NCBI GenBank assembly: GCA_016868585.1
Contig: VGGR01000006.1
Span: 32,486-96,485, forward strand
Direction: 5' to 3'
DNA from: Bacteroidota bacterium
Lineage (GTDB): Bacteria > Bacteroidota > Bacteroidia > Chitinophagales > Chitinophagaceae
Length of the DNA stretch: 64,000 bases
How positions within the stretch are numbered: the first letter of the stretch is position 1; each line of letters begins with the position of its first letter. Positions 54,630-63,357 of the stretch are shown here, one piece after another. The notes below the pieces were generated by a model. The model was not told the origin of the DNA. It saw only the letters and a program-made list of their open reading frames with translations, and searched no databases. A program made the translations under genes and the position numbers.

Positions 54630-56033
54630 CTAGATGCCCTTTCCCGCGTTTAAGATATTATTTGGATCAAAAACAGTTTTGATTGCACGCATTAAATCAA
54701 GACTTTTCTCCTGAAATACAATGGGCATGAACTCCTTTTGAATCAGTCCAATTCCATGCTCTGCACTGATGGTACCGCCTAGTCGGTAAACGATCTCAAA
54801 TAACTCCGTCAGTATTTTTTTCATTTCAGGATCCCCGTAACTATTGGGTGTACCTTCTTTACGTAAACGCACATGTAAGTTGCCATCTCCGGCATGGCCA
54901 TAACAAACCACATCAATCCGATGCTTTTGCCCAAGCACCTTTAATTCACGTATTAATGTAGGTAGCTCAGCCCTTGGCACTACCGTATCTTCCTCGATCG
55001 TGTATCCTACTAATTTCACTGCCTCTGCTACTCTTCTTCTAAGTTTCCACAAACGCTCTTTTTGGGTGACATTTTCCGCAAAATAGATTTCACCAATATC
55101 ATATTGGGTCAATAATTCACCAATGGCTTCCATTTCACGCATGAGCACATCCGGATCATTCCCATCCACTTCTATGATGAGATGCGCTGCAGTATCGTCT
55201 GTAATAGGGACAGCGGTGTCGTCTACCATTTTACTTACTATGCGTAAAGCATCTATTTCAATCAACTCTAAGGCGCTGGGAGTAAATCCGGCCCTGAAAA
55301 TAGCATTAACCGCTTCACCAGCTTGTTCCAGATTTCGAAATGGGACTAACATCAATAAATCATGTGTGGGAAGCGGGATTAGTTTAAGTACAATTTTTGT
55401 TACAATGCCTAACGTGCCTTCACTACCTACCAATAACTGCGTAAGATTATAGCCCGTAACGTTTTTGATCACATTAGAACCCGTCCAAATTATTTCACCT
55501 GTAGGCAAAACCACCTCCAGGTTTAATACATAATCTTTAACAACGCCGTATTTAACTGCTTTGGGCCCTCCGCTATTCTCTGCCACATTCCCTCCAATAA
55601 AACAAGAGCCGCGACTACTGGGGTCAGGCGGGTAAAATAATTTTTTAGCCTTTACTGCGTTTTGTAAAATTTCTGTTATTACACCGGGCTCAGTAATTAC
55701 TTGCAAATTGCGTTCATCAATTTCAAGGATACAATTCATGCGTTCAGTGCTAAGCAAAACTCCTCCCAAATGTGGTAATGCCCCCCCGCTTAATCCAGTT
55801 CCTGCTCCTCTTGGCGTTACGGGGATGAGATCCTGATTACATATTTTCAAAATAGCACTGATCTCTTCTGCCGTCCTAGGTTTTACCACTACCTCAGGTA
55901 AAAAGCGGAGGTCCTCAGTTTGATCATGTGAAAAATGTTCGAGCGTTTCTTGGTCCAATAATACAAATTCCGTTCCCAGGATCTCGCAAAATTGATCTAC
56001 ATGTTGATTGGTTAGTTTTCCCGGATTAGGCAT
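54630..56033 (-). CDS. FAD-linked oxidase, GlcD-like
   Basis: A 467-residue flavoprotein of the VAO/PCMH fold resembling the glycolate/D-lactate oxidase subunit GlcD. FAD-binding part: 'PVTPRGAGTGLSGGALPHLG', 'PDPSSRGSCFIGGNVAENSG', 'KYGVVKDYVLNLEVVLPTGE', 'GSEGTLGIVTKIVLK'. Cap domain and C-terminal 'CYGHAGDGNLHVRLRKEG' and 'SAEHGIGLIQKEF' carry the substrate/metal-binding residues of the family. GlcE and GlcF partners are not beside it, so it is probably a single-chain D-2-hydroxyacid dehydrogenase. The substrate is uncertain. Confidence 0.9.
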   Translation of the reverse strand: MPNPGKLTNQHVDQFCEILGTEFVLLDQETLEHFSHDQTEDLRFLPEVVVKPRTAEEISAILKICNQDLIPVTPRGAGTGLSGGALPHLGGVLLSTERMNCILEIDERNLQVITEPGVITEILQNAVKAKKLFYPPDPSSRGSCFIGGNVAENSGGPKAVKYGVVKDYVLNLEVVLPTGEIIWTGSNVIKNVTGYNLTQLLVGSEGTLGIVTKIVLKLIPLPTHDLLMLVPFRNLEQAGEAVNAIFRAGFTPSALELIEIDALRIVSKMVDDTAVPITDDTAAHLIIEVDGNDPDVLMREMEAIGELLTQYDIGEIYFAENVTQKERLWKLRRRVAEAVKLVGYTIEEDTVVPRAELPTLIRELKVLGQKHRIDVVCYGHAGDGNLHVRLRKEGTPNSYGDPEMKKILTELFEIVYRLGGTISAEHGIGLIQKEFMPIVFQEKSLDLMRAIKTVFDPNNILNAGKGI

Positions 56034-56081
56034 ACTATTAGGTTGGAGACAAATTTCGGAATAAATAACCAGTATGTAAAG

Positions 56082-57107
56082 TCAATGGAAGGTTGGACAA
56101 AGAGACTGATGTCTGTTTCCCCGATAGGGGTTTGCGATTCCCTGTTTGGTAATTGAAAGTTCAAAGGCACCCCTCCTATCATTAAAATTTTTTAGCGAAG
56201 AAGTGGTTACATCGTAGCTAAAAATAAACTGAAGCTGACGGATTCCTAACTCCAGCTGGGGGATCAACGATTCGTTGATCCGATAATAGGCCCCTGCTGA
56301 AAGGGTATACTCCCCGTCACCGGAAACATTATAAAAAGCAGCAAGTCCCCCCACCCCTTCCCAGGCACCCGACTGACGGGAATAATAAAAGTTGGGTTTG
56401 AGGATTATTTGATCATTAAGCTTGAAGCTGGCATTAATAAAACCATTATACCGAATGGCAACCCGATTGTCTATACCGGTTGCATTAGCCCAAAAACTTT
56501 CTATGGGTCTGTTCAAATGCATGGCCGAAAACCCTGCATTAATATATACGGATAAGTTGGGGAAATAGGCATAGTTCATTCCCACCTGCAAGTCCAGATA
56601 ATTGGTTTGATTAGCCGCCAACAAAGGAGCTTGTGCACTTTGATGTACATCAAAGAACTGACCATTCCATTGTGAAGGAAAGGTAAGATTAGCAGTATTA
56701 ATTCGTTTATTAGCCCACCCCGCATTAAACCCCATACTGAGCAGACTTCCATTATCAATCATTTGATGGTAAGCCAGTGACCCATATACTTTGGTAGAAG
56801 TCAGCACGCTTGTTCCAGCAACGTCCCGCAGTATCACCCCGCCAACACCCAGCCAACCTGTTTCCTCGCTGTTTTGCAACAACTGCAAATCCCCATAAGC
56901 ACTCATTGTTTTATATGGAAATGCCGATAGGGAAGCCCATTGATTTCTATAATTGAGCCCCATCCGATAATCTCCGTCCGGAATAAATCCGGTATTAGCA
57001 GGGTTGATAAGCAGGGGAGTTTGCATAAACTGAGAAAAATGAAGATCCTGTCCTTGTGTTTCCAAGGCCATAATGAAAAAAAGTATGCAAGTAAGGTTTC
57101 TTATCAC
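56082..57107 (-). CDS. PorP/SprF family type IX secretion membrane protein
   Basis: A 341-residue outer-membrane protein with a signal peptide (1-19, 'FFIMALETQGQ') from a GTG start at 57107. The family start 'DLHFSQFMQTPLLINPANTG' followed by 'YRMGLNYRNQWASLSAFPYK' is diagnostic, and alternating strands continue to 'ELGIRQLQFIFSYDVTTSSL'. SprF-like proteins assist secretion or attachment of cargo carrying type B sorting domains. The gene begins 3 bases after such a cargo gene ends, so the pair is probably functional together. Confidence 0.92.
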   Translation of the reverse strand: MIRNLTCILFFIMALETQGQDLHFSQFMQTPLLINPANTGFIPDGDYRMGLNYRNQWASLSAFPYKTMSAYGDLQLLQNSEETGWLGVGGVILRDVAGTSVLTSTKVYGSLAYHQMIDNGSLLSMGFNAGWANKRINTANLTFPSQWNGQFFDVHQSAQAPLLAANQTNYLDLQVGMNYAYFPNLSVYINAGFSAMHLNRPIESFWANATGIDNRVAIRYNGFINASFKLNDQIILKPNFYYSRQSGAWEGVGGLAAFYNVSGDGEYTLSAGAYYRINESLIPQLELGIRQLQFIFSYDVTTSSLKNFNDRRGAFELSITKQGIANPYRGNRHQSLCPTFH

Positions 57108-57110
57108 TGC

Positions 57111-60100
57111 TTAACGAATTAATGTAATATCTCCTTTTTTGTTAAGTATTTTTCCATCAAAAAACTCAACGGATAACGTATACATATACACATCCATAGG
57201 TTGCAATACTCCTTTGTATTTACCATCCCATCCAATAGACTGATCACTGGTCTCAAATACTTTTTGTCCCCATCGATTCCAAATCTCCCACTTTAGTTTT
57301 ATCAAACCAAAACCCTTTACTTGTATCACACTATTTACATCATTGCTTTGAGGCGTAAATGCGGAAGGCACATCAACCAAAGGATTGATAGCGGCATCTA
57401 CTGACCTGCAAAAAATACCAGGACAATCCAATTGATTATAGGCAGTCAAACAAACCTGAAAAGTTCCAGCAGATTGGTATTGGTATGTAAAGGGTAATCT
57501 TGAAGTGGTCAGTAAGCTGTCGCCGTTGCCGAAAGTCCATTTAAAGCGAATGGCATCCGCACTAGATAGATTGGTAAAGGTATGAGGGGTGTTGATTGCG
57601 GGTGTGGCAGGTGAAAAACTAAAATTAGATTGTGGGGCAGCTAATACTTGAATGGTAAATCGAGCGGTATCGGTTAGGTTGCACGTATTGGGATTGTTAG
57701 CAATTAATAGAACCTGATACGTACCAGGTGTTGTGTACGTATTTGTGGGATTTGCCAAATTTGACAAATTACCATCCCCAAATATCCACTGATATGTTTG
57801 TGCAGCAGTAGACAAATTATTGAATGCGGCAGGGTAAGGAGCACAACCTATTGATCCAGTAGTAAAAACCGCTTTCACATTTTCTGCCACCGTTACAGTG
57901 ATCCGCAAAGAGTCTGGAGCATTGCAATAGGTAGTGTCCACTAAATAAAGTGTAACGGGGTAACTTCCTGGTGCGGAATAGCTATGTAAAACAGGGCCCG
58001 AACCTGCTGTGACCAGTGCTGTTCCATCGCCAAAATTCCAGGTAAAGGAATTAGCGCCAAATGGATATCCTGGCGGTGTAGTGGATAAATTATCAAATCG
58101 ATAACTGAATGAGGTGCAAGGGGCCAACTTGACCGGATTGAAATTCAAATTTGATTCGATATTTCCCACCCGTATCTGTACATACGATGTGTCCCTTACA
58201 TTGCAGGAGGCCGGATCCGTGGCAATCAACATCGCTCGAAAGGTTCCCACGGTGGTAAATGTGTGCGTGCTGTTAGGTATATTGGTTGTAACACGAGGGG
58301 AGCCATCTCCAAAATCCCATTCGTAAGTCTGTGCGTTTCCTACCGTATCCTGGAAAGCAACCGTTAAAGGCACGCAACCCAGTGTATCGCCAGTCACATT
58401 ATTAATACTTGAGCGAATTGCACTTTGTACACCTGATAAATTCATAGCAATTTTTACCATGGTTAAACTACAACCCGCTCCGCTTGAATTGTTAGTTGTT
58501 GACCAGGCTCCTGCCGTAACAGGATAATTTGGACGTGGTCCATTACCAATAGAACAATTTCCGCAAATTGCTTGATAAATAGCCCCGCTACGGTCAAATC
58601 GGCTGGTTCCTCCATCCACGTGATCATTTCCGCCATTCACTGAATTGTCCTCTCCAAAAAAACTACCAAAGAGCTGACCACTTGCATCTTTCTTCAATAC
58701 AAAAAAATAGAAATCTTTACCATCGGTGTTTGATTTAAATGCATCCGGCGTTATCGGCAAGCCTGCCGTACCTGCGCTGGTAAATCCTGACCCAAATCCG
58801 GTGCCACCCCATCCAGACATATATACATTCTCGCATCGATCTACTAAAAAAGCAACCGGTGAAATATTTGGAATCACTGAACCAGATCCAAATGCAGTAG
58901 AATAAACAAATGCAGAAAGATCTGGTTGGAGTTTGGCAATAAATTGTTTTCCGGAAGGGTTATTATACACCGCGTTTTGAATAGGCCACGTTCCTGTGGT
59001 TTGTCCCATTACATAAGGAAATCCATTCACGTCAAACTGAACACCGAAAACCTGATCAATTGCCGGTGTGCCAATATAGCTGGTGCGCAATAGTTGTGAA
59101 CCATCAGGAGCTATAATAGTCAAGTACCCATCGGTGGTTCCCCCCAAAGAAGGACCAATAACGGTGCCGGTTTGTGAAGCTGGAATTAAATTGGGACTCT
59201 CGGTTCCTCCTCCCATATACACATTACCATTACTTGGATTTACAGATAAAACATAACCAGCATCGTTGGCAGATCCGCCAAAAAAACTTGCAAAAAGTAG
59301 GCTGGAAAGATTATTAGAAAACTTGAGTACTACAGCATCCTGTAAGCCCCCTCCAAAATTTGTTTGGAATGCACCAGCGGTAACTGGAAACTTAATTGAT
59401 CCTGGTGCTACTCCGCCTGATTGTGAGTGAGAAGAGATCCAAACATTACCGGCCTGATCTAAAATAATTTCGCCCCGCCCGTCGTCCCCATAATTTCGTT
59501 GTAAGGAATTCAAGGCACGTGTGGTTGAAATGTTTACACCATCGGCACTACTGCCTCCAATTTTACGAGAGCCAAGCAATGTGGTACCTGTTGCATTTAT
59601 TTTGGCAATAACAATATCAAACCCATCTCCGGCCAATGAGCCATTTCCAATCACAGGAAAGCCTGTTGCGCTATTCGGAGAATTAGTTCGTCCGGTTAAA
59701 TACAAATTTTGTTGCCCATCCACAACTAAACTATGCGGTTGCTCATTTGCAGATCCTCCCAGATAAGTTGCCCACAGCCGGCTTCTTCCATCCGGACTCA
59801 GTTTGATCAAACACATATCAGTTTCACCACCCTGAAAGTTGGATTGGATAGCCCCCAATGAAGTAGGAAATCTGCCTGCATCATTAAAAACTATTCCTCC
59901 TGCAAACATACTGCCATCAGGACCGTAGGTAGCTGTAAATCCCCAGTTGTCCGCCGTACTACCAGAAAATGAACAAAAAATAATAGAGGGATCAATCACC
60001 AATGGTTGTGATCTGTCATAATCCCCAACTTCGAAACGCACTAACTGATTCTTCAAACTATATCTACAGGGAACCACCGCTCTTCCCGCAGCTGTTGGTT

Positions 60101-60710
60101 GGTACGTAAACGGAGCCGATTCACGAAAATTTCCTAAAGAGGTTTGGACCACCAGCTCTTTATTTTTGACCGCTAAACCATCCACCCCTGCATACTGTAT
60201 CAAAATATCTTCGACACGTCCTCCAGGTTTTACCAGAAAATCATATTTCAGTGCGCCTCTATCGGTATAATAACGTACGTCAATATTAGGATATACTTCC
60301 TGATGTGTAACAACCTGATAAATGGAACAAGCACTTGCCCAATGAGTGGAATCACTGCCGATAAAATAATTATTATAAGTGGGCACTTTCTTTTCTGGAA
60401 TAAGCGTGGAGCTGGTTTTTTTCTCCCTGCCTTCATTGGTCAGGAAGCTGACTTCCCAAGCATGAGAGCGGATCATAAATGTGTCATTGCCGTGATGTTT
60501 TGCCTCTTGCAACCGCTCCATGTCAACCGGGTGGTGTTGCAAAATGGTATGCCCATTCCCCTGAATAAAGAAAACTCCATTGGACACTTCACCTCTATAG
60601 CGAACAGTGGCATTCCATTGCCCTTTGTTCTCAACAAATTGAATGGCTTCCTGCGCATGCAAAAAAGAGCAGCATAATTCTATGCAGAGTATGGAAAATA
60701 AGCGTCTCAA
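57111..60710 (-). CDS. Large surface protein: DUF7948/SBBP propeller, four PKD domains, type B sorting domain
   Basis: The 1,199-residue exported protein starts at TTG 60710, the only start that retains the signal peptide ('MRRLFSILCIELCCSFLHAQ'). The N-terminal DUF7948-type region ('FVENKGQWNATVRYRGEVSN') is followed by SBBP-type beta-propeller repeats (about 250-720, with 'LWATYLGGSANEQPHSLVVD'), four PKD domains recognisable by WDFGDG, WNFGDG, WIFGDG and WTFGNG, and a gliding-motility-associated C-terminal domain ('VPSAFTPQSNDVNSVIQVKG', 'WEIWNRWGQKVFE', 'KGDITLIR'). It should be secreted by the T9SS and displayed on the surface, perhaps as an adhesin. PorP/SprF follows in the same operon. 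Confidence 0.92.
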   Translation of the reverse strand: MRRLFSILCIELCCSFLHAQEAIQFVENKGQWNATVRYRGEVSNGVFFIQGNGHTILQHHPVDMERLQEAKHHGNDTFMIRSHAWEVSFLTNEGREKKTSSTLIPEKKVPTYNNYFIGSDSTHWASACSIYQVVTHQEVYPNIDVRYYTDRGALKYDFLVKPGGRVEDILIQYAGVDGLAVKNKELVVQTSLGNFRESAPFTYQPTAAGRAVVPCRYSLKNQLVRFEVGDYDRSQPLVIDPSIIFCSFSGSTADNWGFTATYGPDGSMFAGGIVFNDAGRFPTSLGAIQSNFQGGETDMCLIKLSPDGRSRLWATYLGGSANEQPHSLVVDGQQNLYLTGRTNSPNSATGFPVIGNGSLAGDGFDIVIAKINATGTTLLGSRKIGGSSADGVNISTTRALNSLQRNYGDDGRGEIILDQAGNVWISSHSQSGGVAPGSIKFPVTAGAFQTNFGGGLQDAVVLKFSNNLSSLLFASFFGGSANDAGYVLSVNPSNGNVYMGGGTESPNLIPASQTGTVIGPSLGGTTDGYLTIIAPDGSQLLRTSYIGTPAIDQVFGVQFDVNGFPYVMGQTTGTWPIQNAVYNNPSGKQFIAKLQPDLSAFVYSTAFGSGSVIPNISPVAFLVDRCENVYMSGWGGTGFGSGFTSAGTAGLPITPDAFKSNTDGKDFYFFVLKKDASGQLFGSFFGEDNSVNGGNDHVDGGTSRFDRSGAIYQAICGNCSIGNGPRPNYPVTAGAWSTTNNSSGAGCSLTMVKIAMNLSGVQSAIRSSINNVTGDTLGCVPLTVAFQDTVGNAQTYEWDFGDGSPRVTTNIPNSTHTFTTVGTFRAMLIATDPASCNVRDTSYVQIRVGNIESNLNFNPVKLAPCTSFSYRFDNLSTTPPGYPFGANSFTWNFGDGTALVTAGSGPVLHSYSAPGSYPVTLYLVDTTYCNAPDSLRITVTVAENVKAVFTTGSIGCAPYPAAFNNLSTAAQTYQWIFGDGNLSNLANPTNTYTTPGTYQVLLIANNPNTCNLTDTARFTIQVLAAPQSNFSFSPATPAINTPHTFTNLSSADAIRFKWTFGNGDSLLTTSRLPFTYQYQSAGTFQVCLTAYNQLDCPGIFCRSVDAAINPLVDVPSAFTPQSNDVNSVIQVKGFGLIKLKWEIWNRWGQKVFETSDQSIGWDGKYKGVLQPMDVYMYTLSVEFFDGKILNKKGDITLIR

Positions 60711-60834
60711 CTGGCGTGTTTACTTTAATTTACCGAATTAACAGGTCAAGGGTTGAGAAAGAAATGTTAAGAAAGGATACTTCCTCTGCCTTTGACCGTT
60801 GAAAGACGGAACTGTTTAAGAAACGATTGAAACG

Positions 60835-62943
60835 CTAAGATATTTTGCTCCAGTTAACAGCTCCCCTATGGTGTTGCAAATAAATCCTCAGCGGTTGATT
60901 TTCAGGCTTCTCAAGTGAGGGATCTGCATCTAAGACGCGAGCCGCCTGCTCCCTTGCCCATTCCAATAAAGGACGATCTTGTAGCACATTGGCTAATTTG
61001 AAATTTAGTGCCCCGCTCTGTCTGGTTCCTTCAATTTCACCAGGCCCTCTTAATAAGAGGTCTTTTTCAGCTATTTCAAAACCACTTGCCGTTTTTACCA
61101 TGATCTTCATGCGCTCGCTAGCCTCTTTGCCAATACTAGGCGGGGTAAGCAGTATACAATAACTTTTTTCAGCCCCCCGACCCACTCTTCCTCGAAGCTG
61201 ATGTAATTGCGATAACCCAAACTTCTCTGCACTTTCGATCAGCATCACCGTGGCATTGGACACATTCACACCCACTTCAATAACGGTAGTGGCCACCATG
61301 ATCTGTGTATCACCGCTAACAAAGCGCTGCATATTGATTTCTTTTTGTGCAGCAGGCTGCCGACCATGCACCATACTTATCCAATACGTAGGTGCTGGGA
61401 AAAAGGCTTTTACCTCCTCATAACCTTTCATTAGATTTTCATAATCCAACTTGGCACTCTCTTCAATCAATGGATAAATAATATAACACTGTCTTCCCTT
61501 GGAGATTTCAGTCCGAATAAATTCCATTACCAGACTGCGGTCTTTTTCGTAACGATGCGCTGTTTGAATAGGTTTACGACCAGGAGGTAATTCATCGATT
61601 GCGCTATAATCAAGATCGCCATAGGCTGTCATGGCCAACGTACGTGGAATAGGGGTAGCCGTCATTACTAAAATATGAGGGGGGATTACTGCTTTTTTCC
61701 ACAAGCGAGCCCTTTGCGCAACTCCGAATCGATGTTGTTCGTCAATAACAACCAACCCTAACTGGTTAAATTTTACCGTTTCCTCAATGAGGGCATGGGT
61801 GCCCACCAGCAGATAAAGCGATCCTTCTTCTAAGGCAGCCAATATCTTTTTACGTTCAACTTTTTTTGTTGAGCCGGTAATTAAAGCTACTGTCAATCCG
61901 ATGGTAGAAAGCGAACCTTGAATTGAAGCAAAATGCTGTTGTGCCAATATCTCTGTAGGCGCCATTAGGCAAGCCTGATATCCATTATCTACAGCCAACA
62001 ACATAGCCAGTAAGGCTACAATTGTTTTGCCACTGCCCACATCCCCCTGCAATAAACGATTCATTTGTCTGCCTTTTGCCGTATCGGTACGAATTTCTTT
62101 CAACACCCGTTTCTGTGCATTGGTTAATTCAAAAGGTAAACAAGTGGAATAATAGCGATTAAAGGCATTACCCACCTTTTCAAAGACCACACCCACTGAA
62201 TGATTATGTCTTTGCGCTCGTATCAACTGCATACGAAGTTGGACAATAAAAAATTCTTCGAACTTTAGTCTTTTCAATGCTCTGGCAGCCAGTTCTGCAT
62301 TGGCCGGAAAGTGAATTTGTTGATAGGCCTCTCTTCTTCCCATCAAACCAAGCTCATTAAATAAGGATGGAGATAAAAGTTCCGGTAAATCCGCAGTACG
62401 TATTTGGCCCAATAACACTTGTGTTAGCTTAGCTAATTGTCTGCCCCCTAAACCCTTTGCCTTTAACTTTTCTGTAGTGGAGTAGACCGGCTCCAGGTAA
62501 TTTTTTTCTAAAGACCGGGTTGCTTCAATTCTTTCAACTTCCGGATGAACAAACTGCGGACGCCCATTAAAAAATCCCAATCGGCCAAAAACCAAATATG
62601 ATTGGCCGGGTATAATTGTTTTCTGCATCCAACTGATCCCTTTAAACCAAGTAAGCTCCATGATGCCCGTCTTGTCCTTGAATTGCGCCACTAAACGCCT
62701 ACCCGCACGTTGCCCAATAATTTCTACGTGTAGTACTACACCAGCCACCTGCGCAAAATCTGCTTCTTGTTTTAATTGGGAAATAGTACTTACTCTGGTC
62801 CGGTCAATATGCCTGAAAGGGAAATGATTCAATAAATCTTCAAAGGTAAATATGCCCAGCTCCTTTTTTAGCAAATCGGCTCTTAAAGGACCTACTCCTT
62901 TTAAATATTCAATGGGATTTTTTAAAAATCCGTTTACTGCCAC
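60835..62943 (-). CDS. recG: ATP-dependent DNA helicase RecG
   Basis: RecG rescues stalled forks by regressing them into Holliday junctions. The 702 residues show the wedge/OB domain ('GVGPLRADLLKKELGIFTFE', 'MELTWFKGISWMQKTI'), helicase motif I 'QGDVGSGKTIVALLAMLLAV', DEQHRFG box 'LVVIDEQHRFGVAQR', 'MTATPIPRTLAMTAYGDLD', 'STTVIEVGVNV'-type motif V and 'QLRGRVGRGAEKSYCILL'. It starts with GTG at 62943 and has a TAATTTTG promoter element 26 bases upstream. It is unrelated to its neighbours in function. Confidence 0.96.
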   Translation of the reverse strand: MAVNGFLKNPIEYLKGVGPLRADLLKKELGIFTFEDLLNHFPFRHIDRTRVSTISQLKQEADFAQVAGVVLHVEIIGQRAGRRLVAQFKDKTGIMELTWFKGISWMQKTIIPGQSYLVFGRLGFFNGRPQFVHPEVERIEATRSLEKNYLEPVYSTTEKLKAKGLGGRQLAKLTQVLLGQIRTADLPELLSPSLFNELGLMGRREAYQQIHFPANAELAARALKRLKFEEFFIVQLRMQLIRAQRHNHSVGVVFEKVGNAFNRYYSTCLPFELTNAQKRVLKEIRTDTAKGRQMNRLLQGDVGSGKTIVALLAMLLAVDNGYQACLMAPTEILAQQHFASIQGSLSTIGLTVALITGSTKKVERKKILAALEEGSLYLLVGTHALIEETVKFNQLGLVVIDEQHRFGVAQRARLWKKAVIPPHILVMTATPIPRTLAMTAYGDLDYSAIDELPPGRKPIQTAHRYEKDRSLVMEFIRTEISKGRQCYIIYPLIEESAKLDYENLMKGYEEVKAFFPAPTYWISMVHGRQPAAQKEINMQRFVSGDTQIMVATTVIEVGVNVSNATVMLIESAEKFGLSQLHQLRGRVGRGAEKSYCILLTPPSIGKEASERMKIMVKTASGFEIAEKDLLLRGPGEIEGTRQSGALNFKLANVLQDRPLLEWAREQAARVLDADPSLEKPENQPLRIYLQHHRGAVNWSKIS

Positions 62944-62969
62944 GCAGGATTATTTTATGAGTACGTTGA

Positions 62970-62977
62970 CAAAATTA
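62970..62977 (-). promoter_or_regulatory. -7 element before recG
   Basis: The minus strand reads TAATTTTG, matching TAnnTTTG, with a leader of about 20 bases to the GTG start. No -33 box at standard distance. Confidence 0.5.
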
Positions 62978-63023
62978 CTTTCCGATACAAAAGATAACTA
63001 ACTTATTTAAAACGCTTATTTAC

Positions 63024-63041
63024 AATATTTTATAAAATATT
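63024..63041. repeat. 18-bp perfect palindrome upstream of recG
   Basis: AATATTTTATAAAATATT is identical to its reverse complement. It consists only of A and T, so chance is possible, but it lies in the 414-base gap between recG and the CoiA-like gene. The rest of that gap (62944-63357) holds the recG promoter, an orphan terminator and no convincing gene. Confidence 0.5.
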
Positions 63042-63222
63042 CATAGTTCCAAGGTACAAATAGGATACAAATTTTACTTAATTGGTATTCAAATTATACG
63101 CACATTGAGATGCTGGCTTTTTCGGGAAAAATAACAGCAAAGAGTGTTTTTTCACATTGCAGAGAATAGCACTAAAAGCAATTTTGTGTAATGAAATTTC
63201 AAGGATTAGGGTAGATAATCCG

Positions 63223-63252
63223 AAGCCGGGGACTACACTCCGGCTTTTTTTA
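63223..63252 (+). terminator. Orphan intrinsic terminator
   Basis: AAGCCGG (63223-63229) pairs with CCGGCTT (63240-63246) around a 10-base loop, and the T-run continues to 63251. It is oriented rightward, but no rightward gene precedes it: the only gene upstream, recG, is transcribed leftward. A small RNA or a truncated gene is implied. Confidence 0.7.
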
Positions 63253-63357
63253 TAACTTTTCTTCACTAATAACAGTAAATTAAAAGAAATAAAGTCCCCT
63301 ATGAGGACAGCTATGCGTGCTTGCACTTGGTAATACCAATAAATTTTAAGAGGCAAT

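Noticed and set aside
63307..63339. Ten-codon reading frame between the terminator and the CoiA-like gene
   Set aside because: Too short and without supporting signals; could be leader noise.
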